DNA of 64,000 bases, taken from assembly GCA_003117195.1 (NCBI GenBank), contig BDSI01000054.1, positions 620,001 to 684,000 of the forward strand, written 5' to 3'. The position numbers and the translations under genes are program-made. The notes below the pieces were generated by a model. It was not told where the DNA came from. It worked only from the letters and a program-made list of their open reading frames with translations, and did not search any database. The stretch's first letter is position 1, and the number at the start of each line of letters is the position of its first letter. Of the stretch, positions 21,701 through 32,498 are shown one piece after another. Source of the DNA: Eudorina sp. 2006-703-Eu-15 (taxonomy: Eukaryota; Chlorophyta; Chlorophyceae; Chlamydomonadales; Volvocaceae).

Positions 21701-24494
21701 GGTGGCCGCCTCCCAGCCCTCTCTCCAGCGCGCTTTCCTTTCTTCGCCGTGTGTCCACTCCTGCCTGCCTACCGGCTTACCTGCCTGCTGCCTGCCTGCC
21801 GGGCTGCCTGTCTGCCTGCGCTGTCCCCGCATCCCGGGCAGCTGGAGTCCCTGACGTTGACCAGTGAGGAGTTCCGGAGCGACTGGGGGGTGGGGCTGGA
21901 GGTCCTGCCCGACTCCTGGAGCCGCCTCACCGCCCTCACATGGTAGGGTTGTTTGTGGGGAGGGCAAGGGGAAGGGGGCGGGGGTAGGTGGCGGCGGTGG
22001 CTAGCACGGCCGGGGTGGGTAAGGCTGTTCCTCCGCTGGGCCATGCCAGGTCAGCAGAAACCGGGATTGCTGGATGGATTGTGTTGCTTGCACTGTCCCC
22101 CGCATGCCCGCCGGCCGGTCCGTCTTTGTGGCCCCCTCGACCTCCTCCAACCGCCTCAAAGCTTCCTCGCGACCACCCATCACCCATCACCCTCCCAGTC
22201 CTCCTCTCAACGGATTTATTCGTGTCACTACGTTCTCCACCGATCTCTTCCCCCCTTCGCCGTTCTCGCGACCACCCGTTCTTCCCTCCCTCCCTCCCTC
22301 CCTCCCTCCCTCCCTCCTCCCTCCCTCCTCCCTCCCTCCTCCTCCCTCCCTCCCTCCTCCCTCCTCCCTCCTCCCTCCCTCCTCCTCCCTCCTCCCTCCT
22401 CCCTCCCTCCCTCCCTCCCTCCCTCCTCCCTCCCTCCCTCCCTCCCTCCCTCCCTCCCTCCCTCCCTCCCTCCCTCCTCCCTCCCTCCTCCCTCCCTCCC
22501 TCCCTCCCTCCCTCCCTCCCTCCCTCCCTCCCTCCTCCCTCCCTCCCTCCCTCCCTCCCTCCCTCCCTCCCTCCCTCCCTCCCTCCCTCCCTCCCTCCTC
22601 CCTCCCTCCCTCCCTCCCTCCTCCCTCCCTCCCTCCCTCCCTCCCTCCCTCCTCCTCCCTCCCTCCCTCCCTCCCTCCCTCCCTCCCTCCCTCCCTCCCT
22701 CCCTCCTCCCTCCCTCCCTCCCTCCCTCCATCCCTCCATCCCTCCATCCCTCCCTCCCTCCCTCCCTCCCTCCCTCCCTCCCTCCTTGCTTCCAGTTTGG
22801 AGCTGCGGGGCCACCCGCTGCTGACCGAGCTGCCCGACTGGCTGGCGGGCGGCAGCCTGACCGCCCTGCGCCACCTGGACCTCAGCGGCTGCGCGGGGCT
22901 GCTGGAGCTGTCGCCGCTCACCCGCCTCACCGGACTGCACGTGCTGGTGCTGCAGGTAGCGGTAGCTAAGGGCTGGGGGCCTTTTATTTGTCTGTCGTGT
23001 CTGTCAGTCAGTCTGTGTGTGCGTCTGTCAGTCAGTCTGTATGTGCGTCTGCTGTCAGTATGTGTGCGTGTGGGGTAGGGCGTACGTGTGTGTAGGAGGG
23101 TTGGAGGGACCGGGACCGAAGTGTGTGCGACCTCCACCCACACGTGCGTGCCCACACCCAGGGCCATGTCATCTCCTTTTTAGAGGTGAATGCACTGGCA
23201 TGAAGCGCATGTTTGTGCAACCCCGTGCGTGGGGCACCTTGGGCGTTTCCTTGAAGGATACCAGTCGGGATTGAGGGATTAGGTAATCATCTAAGCCCTT
23301 CGCATTCAGGACATTTCGCACAACTCCTACCTCACGTGCAGTCCGCGGTACCCCTTCCCGCACGATTCGGGCGCGCGCTCGTCAGAACCTCCTGCCTCAA
23401 CGCACCCCTACCTGTCCCGCCGCCGCTGCCCCTACCCGTGCCCTCCCGCGTCCCGCCGCTCAGCATCCCGCCCCCTCTAACCCCCGCTACCCGCCGCCCT
23501 GCCCCGCCCTGCCCCGCCCTGCCCCGCCCTGCCCCGCCCTGCCCCGCCCTGCCCCGCCCTGCCCGCCCTGCCCCGCCCTGCCCCGCCCTGCCCCGCCCTG
23601 CCCCGCCCTGCCCCGCCCTGCCCCGCCCTGCCCCGCCCTGCCCGTAGAACCTGGCCCTGGGTCACGCCCTGCCCAGCCCCGCTGAGATGGCCGCCGCGAC
23701 CCTGGCCGGCGGCGGCCACTCCTTCCCGCGGCGCTGCCTGGTGGACCTGCAGCCGCTGGCGGCCTCGTTGCGGTCGCTGTCGCTGTCCAACAACCGCTTC
23801 TCGCAGCTGCCCGACTGGCTGCCCCGCCTGACCCGACTGGAACACCTGGACGTGGCGTGTGAGTAGCGTCATTCTTTCACGTCCGCCGCTTTGCCTTGAC
23901 CTGTCGATGCATGGGCGTTGGGACGGGGAATGGACGTACGGTACACAGCTACACGCCGCTTGCACTCCGTGCACGTTCGCGCTACTATCCCTGCACGCGC
24001 TCCTGCCTGGCCACCGACAAACACACGCATCCTAGCTCCAGTCCCACCTCCCTCGCATATGATTCTCGTTGAACGATCAATGTTTTGTGGCACAGTAGTC
24101 CCGCCGCCGAGCGAGCACCGTCCTGGGGCCCCCCTGACCCCCCCTACTGTATTTTGTTCATCGTCTTGTCGTCCCTGCCGTACATGCCTGCCGTACATCA
24201 CGCACCCAATCAACCCTGCTGGCCGCTGCATACCTCGTTCGTGCATGCATACACACACGCACGCATGATACACGATACACGCACGCAGACAACAAGGACC
24301 TCCAGATCCGGGCGCCGCTGAACGGCCTGGCGGCCCTGCCGCACATCTCCCTGCTGGACTTCCGTCACGTGCACGTGTCCAAGGACCCCAGCTACTGGTG
24401 CGAGGCCAAGTGCGCCACCATGGGGCACCTCTCCAAGCTAGCCAAGGCGCTCAAGCGGCGCTGCCCGCAGCCGCGGTTGCTGCTGGACATATGA
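18754..24494 (+). CDS. F-box / leucine-rich-repeat protein
   Basis: Predicted substrate-recognition subunit of an SCF (Skp1-Cullin-F-box) E3 ubiquitin ligase; substrate unknown. Nine exons join in phase: 18754-18840, 19275-19457, 19946-20089, 20667-20834, 21378-21533, 21842-21942, 22796-22955, 23648-23858, 24289-24494 (471 residues). The F-box spans about residues 18-100: FDALPDELLIQIFGHL, then VCRKWKRLLATPMAQQLVWR. About 35 residues are inserted between its first helix and the CRKW motif, where typical F-boxes have a short loop. LRR-like strands follow (VRSLALANTEG, LRLLAVEGLRG, LTALRHLDLSGC, LRSLSLSNNRFSQLPDWLPR, LEHLDVAYNKDLQI). The C-terminus (LAKALKRRCPQPRLLLDI) closes the domain. Its introns are full of pyrimidine-rich tandem repeats that run up to the 3' splice sites. 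Confidence 0.85.
19175..19217 (+). repeat. Intron-resident ~44-bp repeat, copy 3
   Basis: Same element on the plus strand in F-box gene intron 1 (18841-19274), sense to the gene, ending 57 bases before the 3' splice site and followed by a CCCTC-rich tract. Confidence 0.85.
20405..20449 (+). repeat. Intron-resident ~44-bp repeat, copy 4
   Basis: Same element in F-box gene intron 3 (20090-20666), sense to the gene. A 200-base CCCTCCCTGC-type tandem tract separates it from the 3' splice site. Confidence 0.85.
20447..20655. repeat. CCCTCCCTGC-type tandem tract at F-box exon 4 acceptor
   Basis: About 200 bases of 10-13-base C/T-rich units ending a few bases before the exon that starts at 20667. 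Confidence 0.9.
22281..22790. repeat. (CCCT)n tract of about 510 bases at F-box exon 7 acceptor
   Basis: Almost pure CCCT/CCTCCCTC tract ending in TTGCTTCCAG, the splice acceptor at 22795. It creates long spurious Ser/Pro/Leu frames on plus and Glu/Gly/Arg frames on minus. Confidence 0.95.
23496..23643. repeat. 10-bp CCCTGCCCCG tandem repeat at F-box exon 8 acceptor
   Basis: About 15 copies ending four bases before the exon that starts at 23648. Confidence 0.95.
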
Positions 24495-24698
24495 TATGAC
24501 CGCACCGCACCGCACCGCAGAGGCCGGGAAGGGGAGGGCGGGGCGGGGCTGGGATGGTGGATGGTGGGGGCAGTAACCCGCCCTGCGCTCCGTCCGCCGT
24601 TCCGCCGTTCCGCCGGTCCGCCAGACCGACAGACGGACAGACGGACCGGTGCGTGTGCACCGTGCGTACAGTTAAGATAGACGGGCACCCTCATGGAG

Positions 24699-24703
24699 TG
24701 TAA
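24699..24703 (+). terminator. Candidate TGTAA polyadenylation signal of the F-box gene
   Basis: TGTAA lies about 205 bases after the stop codon at 24494, a normal green-algal 3' UTR length. Confidence 0.5.
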
Positions 24704-25085
24704 ACTCGCGGGGATAGACAGACGGACCGCCAGACGTGCTTTGAAAATTTGGGCGGAATGACAAGCAGGCAGGCAGGCAGGCAAGCAGGCGCAGCTACAG
24801 AGGTAGGCATCATTCGACTATTGCTGGACATCTCATAAAGGACGCCGGGCTGCAAGACTGCTGCATGCCAGAGACTGCTGAAAAGGCGTCTCCAAGCGGA
24901 GCCCGATGATGAGAGGTCCGGCTGGCTCGCTCAAGGTAGGGTGGTCCGGCATCGCGGAGAGCGTGGCAGTAGATCGAGCAAGGGTGGCAGTGCAGCGGGA
25001 CTACGCTAGCTATCTTTATCCACATGCAGCGGCCCAAGCAGACGCACTACGGCCCAGTGAGAGCCTCCCCAGGATATGATGACGT

Positions 25086-25180
25086 GGCAGGGCAGGGCAG
25101 GGCAGGGCAGGGCAGGGCAGGGCAGGGCAGGGCAGGGCAGGGCAGGGCAGGGCAGGGCAGGGCAGGGCAGGGCAGGGCAG
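25086..25180. repeat. (GGGCA)n tandem repeat
   Basis: About 19 copies of a 5-base unit in intergenic DNA. A short related tract lies at 26478-26502. Confidence 0.95.
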
Positions 25181-28100
25181 GACAGGAGGACATAGGCCGG
25201 CTGGGCAGCAGCGCGGGGCTGCATCTATCGCCGTACGTACTGCAGGGTACGGCGGGCCAGCTGGTTAGCTGTGGGCGCAGGATCGGTCGATGGATGCAGC
25301 TGCTGCGGCGGCGGCGCCGGGGAGCTAGTTCGTTGAAGAGTATGCTGTGGCTTATCACCGGCGGCGACCGGTCGGCGACCACCGACCAGGCGCTGATGTT
25401 GATTCATACGGAGGGTTGGGCGGCGGCGGGCTGCACCTAAACCGCGGGTTGGGCGGCTTCTGGTCCTACCAGACGCAATGTTTGCTTTGGAGACGGATTG
25501 GCGTTGCGGTGTACGTAGTCAGCGAGGATCGATGCATCCCGCCGTTAGTTATGGATCCGGATCTGTGTGGCTGCGACAGTCCTGAAACAGCGTGCGAGCG
25601 CAGCGGGTAGCAGCAGCACGAAGGGACGGAGCATGGAGCCGGTGCCAAGGAAAGCATTGAAAGCATTGACGGTTTAGTGGTACACAGGCCTCGATGACGC
25701 GGCCATGGTAACAATGGCGGCGAACGAATCCCGTTGCCAAGTAAGTCCATATGAACATAACCCTTGCCCAACGTATGTGAAGATAGGTCATCGATTTGTG
25801 CGTCGGGCAATCGTTGGACGCATCTTGCAGCGGTTACCCTCCGGACAGCAAGCTCATCGGTTACCGAGAGCGGAGGCGCAGCGGTGCGAGGGGCCCTTGC
25901 TCGCCTGCGTCCAAAAGTCCTGCTGGTTGGCCATTTACAGCCCGGGGTGGGTGGATGGATGGATGGATGGGGCCGTCATTGTGCGCTTACTTGTGTCCCC
26001 CTGTCTGATGCTATACGCGGCCGGACCTGGTCGTCGCCGGCCAAGCAAGGCATGTACCTGCGATCTAGCCAGATAGGCACGTATTTAAGGGGTGGTGTAG
26101 GTTGTGTGTGTTTTGTGTCACAGCCGGGCCTCCGGTGAAGCGGCGATGGTTGGCGCCGGTCAGCCTGCAGTCGCGGCCGCCCGCAAGTTGCACGTTGCAT
26201 GTTGCACGTAACGACTACTGCTGCGGTTGGTGCAGTGTCATTCAGTTGAGTTGTCAATGGCTGCCGCTGAAAGACCTCGATTGCGTGCAGTACGGTAAAA
26301 TCGGTGACATGCAGAGGTGCAGAGCCGGCGCGTATCATCAACGGCTGACACCAGTAATGCACAACAGTGGTGGGTCGGTAGCGCTGCAAAGTCGCCCCGC
26401 CCCCGAACCAAACCACGCACTTATCTTCCACGACAGGCAGGCCTAGCCACAAGACGTTGCCTGCGTCCATGTCCCTGGGGCAGGGCAGGGCAGGGCAGGG
26501 CATGCAGTGTGTTTTATTGTGTGATGTGGACGGAACGAGTGGTCGATCGCTTTTGATACACTGCATGGGGGTTATGTGTGTACTGGGGTCGTGTCTATGT
26601 TGGCCCAGCAAGGAAGCATCAGGACAGCCATGTTTGAGACAGGCGGCACCGTACGGCCACACAAGGGTCGGTGCTACCCGCCAGTAAGCCCATAGCCGCA
26701 GTGCATCCACCCGTTGGTTGTGGAGGGTTTTGTTGCTCCGGTGCTGCTTGTTTCACGTTGCCCAACACACGCACGCCGCGCGCATCTATCTGACGATGTG
26801 AGTCGGTGTAGGCGGTATGTATAATTGTGGGTGGGTGTTAGGGGCGCCGTACATACAGTGTACGGCCCGTGCACAACCGTCCACCAGCGTCATTGGAAGC
26901 GTTCGCCAGCGTTCACCGTTTTAGGTAATGGATTTAGGTTTTAGTTGTTTGCAGTCAGGACGACCGAGTTTATCTGTAAGAGTTTGTCGATGTATTCCTG
27001 TCAGTCACGCTGTCCGTTGTATGTGCCACCTCAACCACACGGCTATGCTCTGCTACGCACGCAGCGGCAAAAATCCCATCATGTCTATGCCCATAGGTCT
27101 GCGTGTTAATCAGCAGTGTAGGACAACCCCTATACGGCGCTCGATGCCGGTTGCTGCGCAGTTTACGAACAGCACAATGGCCCGTACGTAACCCTATCCC
27201 TGTGTAAAACACATTGCTAATAGCGGGTACTTGTCCTACAGCTGTGCTGGACAACAGCTCGAAAACAAATTAATTTATCCAGACGTATCCAGACAGGTTG
27301 GACGACATCCCTCCCATTCGAACTCCATATAGCCAGTTTAAACGGGTTCAAAATGGGGATTGCCGCAAGCCCTTGCGTAACTACACATGTTGCAACATCT
27401 TGTGAACATGCCCACACTATTCATTGACATCAATTGTACGTGAACTTAGGAAGGAGCCAGGTATAATGTACGGCGGACGAACAGCGGACTGGTGATCGGC
27501 TCAATGCAAGTTAATGAACTATCTATACAATATATTAGAAAAAATTTATTTGAAATTTCTCTCTTTGCATTGCAAAAGACAGATGTTCTTGTTACGTATT
27601 TTAAAACGAGTCAACGCTGAAGCCAGTAGCCAAGACGCACCTAGTTTCAACCGCATGCTCTGCAATTGCTGTTTAAATCGAATTAGTAGAAAATCATCGT
27701 GTTCCTGGCTTATTAGTCCATTTGCCGGCTTTTTTCTCGTCGAACACGCGCGAGCACATGTCTTCCTTCCGAGAGCAATATAGTTGTAAGAATTTGAAGT
27801 ATGACGCCGAAGTTCACACATACTTCTGAAGTTTATTTGGATACGGACAGTCCATGAACGGACATAAAGTCACGCGCTAAGACAAACAACGTCCCCGTCT
27901 GCCCTGTGCAGGTGCGAGCACTACCGTTGTGAGGGCTCAAATTTGCGGCGAACCGAGCTGGCTCACGGGACATAGCAGACGGTATGCAGCAAGTGGCAGC
28001 TATGAGAGCTTGCGTGGGGCCTGAATGCAAGGTAATCTGCGCGGAATTCGTAGCGATAAGATTTCAAACTGTTGATAAGTATTTGCCTGGTTCTTAAGGG

Positions 28101-29059
28101 ACAGCGGGTTGTTAACCTGAGTGTGCGCAGGCCAACCACCGGCCCCGCAGCGCCAGCCTGCCTCCTCCTGCCTGCCACTTACATTTATATTGTGTAGGTT
28201 CAACGTAGCGATCTGGCCTTACTGTACTAGACTTGTTGATATTACATAAAACCCTTGATGGCTGTTACATGCAGTATGTTGGTTATCACTAAGAAAGGTG
28301 GAAGGCTATGACGGAGTACTTGGATCCCAGCAGCTTGGCTAGCTTGGCCCCGCTTGGCCATACATTACAAGCTAGCTGTGGGGAGGATAATGACACTTCG
28401 GCGCTAGCACGCGGCAGCAAACGGCCTATCTAGCGGCGGGCAACAGGACTGGCCTAGCGGCAGCAGGACTACTGGGCGCGGCAGCAGGACTGGGCTAGCA
28501 TGCAGGACTGCACGTCGGTGAGGTAGGGATGCCAGCTTGCAGGAGACCGCAGGTGAGATGCGGTAGATGCGGTTGAGTCTGATGTATATGTATGGCTGCA
28601 ACGGATTTCACAGGTAGCTGAGGGAAATAGTCGATGTATGGAAAGGTGGGTAGTTAAGGCTGGCCGGGGCGGAAGGTGCATGCAAAGGCCAGCAGGGCTA
28701 GCAGGAAAACCCATTCCTACCCATTTTACCTCTCACCCCGCCCCCTGCATTTTTATACTAATAATTGTAATAATAATAGTAATGATAAATAAATATTATT
28801 AATTATAAAAAGAAATAATAATGATCATACACCCAGTCAGGGGGCAGGGGTGATGAGGCAATAGGTTTCCCCTGGCCTACACACCAGCCGCCACCGAATA
28901 AGGCCAGTTCAGCGTACGGCCATATCCTAGCGTGGGTGAAGGGGGCAGTGTCCCCTGTTGGGCTACCCAGGATGAGCTGCGCACGACCAACTGGATGGGT
29001 AATCAGCAAGTTGGTGATCCACAAAAGCCCCGACGGGAAGCAGAGTAGGCACCTACCTC

Positions 29060-29180
29060 GCTGTAACGTTCATTTATTCATAGGAGTTTATGGGTACTCC
29101 GCCGGGGATTGAGCCTTTCACTAATAATAATGTTGTAGCGGACCCCGCTGGTCATCGGTGACAACCGTGGCCTCCTCACC
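29060..29180. repeat. TGTAAC-tail dispersed repeats, two facing copies
   Basis: 29060-29082 (plus) reads CGCTGTAACGTTCATTTATT. 29121-29180 (minus) carries CACCGATGACC, GCGGGGTCCGCT, ACAACATTATTATTAG and upstream similarity to the 55160 copy (GAGGAGGCC, CGGTTGTCACC). The two copies converge tail to tail. Confidence 0.6.
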
Positions 29181-30343
29181 GCAGACTGCAAAAATGAAAT
29201 TCGCGCCATCGTGGCACCGGCCAAGAATCTTCGAGCCCCAACAAGCTTGTGCCCTGTCGTCACGTTATCGTCCCGTGCGTTCCCCCGCGACCCCCTCTGC
29301 GTGAGGCCACTGGCGTTCTGCCAGTCCTCGCTCCTGGCCTGGTGCGTGGCAGAGGGCCACGGCACACCAGGCACCTATCTTGTACCTGAAAGATGTGTGG
29401 GGTGTGGCGTCCCCTTTATCCCCACCGCCGACCTTTAATGTATGCCGTCAGGTATATACATTCCCCGAGCAGGGGTCCACCAAAACATGGCTAAGCAAAG
29501 CAGGGTACGTACCCAGAGCAGCACGCCGCTCTTCCACGCGACCTGAATGACTTCTTGTTGGCCTAGAGAGGCGCACTTATGGCATACACGGCCGCCGTTA
29601 TCATGATCAGTGATCCAGCAGCGACCCGGCCTACGGACCTTGTGTCGCCTCTGACGCACACGCACGCACATAAACGGGCTCGGTGTCCGGAGGACTCCTT
29701 TAGCTGTCGCATCATAAAATCAATCAGTACAACCAGCCACGACCCTATCGATGCCGTAGGTTTCGCATCCACCTGTGATGATGACATACATACGCTGCAT
29801 CCACCGCCTGCTGCGTGGCACTACACATAGGATGTCCTTAGGGCACAGCGACACGCGCACATCAGTCACACATACAGCAGGTTGTGCTGTCCATGAAGGT
29901 CAGTTAGTTACGAACAATATAGCAGCAGCAGCGCGCGATGGCCGCCCGCCCCAGCCATATGCAGGCAGCAGGGAAACACATGCATGCCCATCGATGATGA
30001 ATCCTGCTGTCGCATTTGATGAGCGACCGAAGTCCGGTCTCTGAACGCTGGTGTGTTTTATGAGAAACCACTGGTCACTGGCTGGTGTGTGTTCTGGGTT
30101 TGCGCCGCACACCAAATTTAAGGTCGACTTCATGCATAAACATATATAAGTGTTGGATGGCCGGGCGTATATGCAAAAGGGCCAGCTTCCTTCGTTGACG
30201 GGTCCCACCGACCTACCAAGCTAGCTAGTTTGGGTACCGCACCAAGCGTGAAGTAGTACACGCGGCACCGCTCGCACGTCCACGCACTCCTGCACTCTCA
30301 ACCAACAGCTTTGCAAAATGCCCAACCCAGATCATGCATGACA

Positions 30344-32440
30344 TCAAAGGGTAACATCGTCATTGTCCTCTCTCCCGTCAAGGAACAGCAGTCGTCTGCC
30401 CCCTTTGGAAGGCGGCGGACGCGAAGGCATCTTGGGAGGTGGACGAGGGAAGGGCGGCCGTCTCGCAGGGGGTGGTGGCCGAGGCGGACGAGGAGGTGAC
30501 GGCGGGCGGGGCGGCCCTGGCCGCGGCGACGGTGGGCGCGGTCGAGGCGGTGCGGGAGCGGGCGATGTCGGGCTGGGTGGCGGCAGTGGTGGTGGTGGCC
30601 ACGGACTTGGTGGAGGCGGCAGGAGCGGTGGTGTTGGTGTTGGCAACGGGTTGTGTGGAGGCGGCAGTGGTGGCGGTGGCAACCGGTTTGGTGGAGGCGG
30701 CTGTTTTGATGTTGGCAACGGGTTGGGTGGAGGCGGCAGGGGCGGTGGTGGCACCGGGTTTGGTGGAGGCGGAAGCGGCCGGGCCGGTGGCGGTGGAGGG
30801 GACACCGATGGTTGAGCAAGAGGTGAAAGTAGCCGCGGACTCTGCTGTGGCATGGGAGGAGGCGACTGCGACGGCTTCCGACTGGCAATCCAGTACAGCT
30901 GCACGGATTTTGGGTGCGCGGCCCAGGCGCCGTAAAAGACCGAAGGACTGTTGATGGAGCTGATAGTGGCCCAGGCGGCGTCAGCGTCCAGCACAGCCAG
31001 TGCAAGGGCCGAAAACTGGGTCCAGCAGGGCGGCAGCGCGGGATCCGGCTTGCTGACCGCTACAGGGTAGGACTCCTCAATCCAACGCGGCCGCAGCAGC
31101 ACTTCACTGATGGGTGTGAAGGGGATGTACTGGATGCCGTGGATCTGTGCCGGATTGCTTCCAAACCAGACGCCGTAGTCCGCCTTGCCGTTCCACAGAA
31201 TGCCCACCGCCTTGTTATCGCGGAAGGGCGACGGGTAGATGGTGGAGTCGGCGGTCACCTGCCAGTAGTGCTGCGCGCCGGATACCTCGATGGCGGTCAG
31301 CAGCTGGCCCCAGCGGGTCAGGTCGGGGTCGCGCAGTAGCCGGCCCAGAAGCGACGCCGCGTAATACGCGTTGACGGCCTCGGAGGTGGACTCCTACACA
31401 TACACACCGGATGCACGGGGACGAAGGCGCACGGAAATGGGCCCAGCTAGCGTTAACCTGCCAAATAATAACAACAAGGCATGCCACCGCGCATTCGTTT
31501 GTCCAATTTGGAGAGCGGAAGCCGGAAGGGGAAGGAAAGACTGCTTCCCTTTTGATTGGGTGCAAGCTAGGCGCTCACCTGGTTCTTGGAGTCAGCCGTT
31601 GCCAGGAGCCCGCTAGCCCAGCTGTGGCCGCCCCACCAGTCCATGTTTCGGGCCAGCGGGAACCACGGATCGTCCCGCCGCGGGTTGGCATAGTCACGCA
31701 GCACCGCAAGCAGTGCGTCACGCTTAGCTGCGAGCCAAGCCGGGTTGCCCTTGCCCAGCGCTGTTGCCGCATACAGCAGGTATCCGTAGTGGTAATGGTG
31801 GTCGTTGTAGACGCGGTTGCCAAAGTAATCATTTCTGTTGGTCGACGCATCATGGTAGGTGATCAAGCCGCCCCATGTGCTGTCGTACACCAATGACGCG
31901 CCCACGGCGGGGTTCGTGGTGAGCCGACCGTTCAGGTGCGGTTCCATACGTTGTCGCAGTGACGCGGCAAGAGAGGTCAGGTCGGCTGCCTCTGCGGGTG
32001 ACGCCGCCACCGCCGCCAGCTCATCCGCAATCACCGCCATGCGGCCCAGTGCGGCCAAGTCGCTGCCACCGAAGTAAGGGTCGGTGGCAGGGTTGCGCCC
32101 CTGCCAGCTGGCAGCATCGGCCTTGAGAGCCGCAATCACAGCGGCTCGCATGGCTGGGTCCGTGACGCCGTTGGGTGCCTCGAAGCCAATGTCGGGCAGC
32201 TCATACCCGAGGTACCAGTCTGTCCCGAGAACCGGAGTTAGAGCGCCGCGCAAATCGTCGATGACGATCGAAGCTGGGCCGCCGCCGCCAGCAGGCAGCA
32301 GCAGCGCGGGATGGAACAGGTGATTGCGGTGATGCGCCATGGCCATCATCATCAGCTGCCCGGTGAAGGCGCCAGACATTGAGGCGGTGGTGAAGGTGAT
32401 GTGCAAGATACCAATCTCGCTGTTGCTGCTGCCGACTTGA

Positions 32441-32498
<58 letters not shown>

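Larger units (their letters stand above)
24495..30343. other. 5.8-kb region without a recognised gene
   Basis: Contains the F-box 3' UTR, the GGGCA repeat, AT-rich stretches (27510-27620, 28740-28825) and two TGTAAC-tail repeats. Open frames here are short and match no family I recognise. Confidence 0.5.

Noticed and set aside
21936..23167. Long Ser-Leu-Pro-Pro and Glu-Gly-Gly-Arg open frames, 280-338 codons
   Set aside because: Translation of the (CCCT)n tract in F-box intron 6; no non-repeat protein content apart from the real exon at 22796-22955.
23310..23480. Possible extra LRR exon (DISHNSYLTCSPRYP)
   Set aside because: Its donor phases do not fit the next exon, while exon 7 joins exon 8 directly in phase with continuous LRR pattern.
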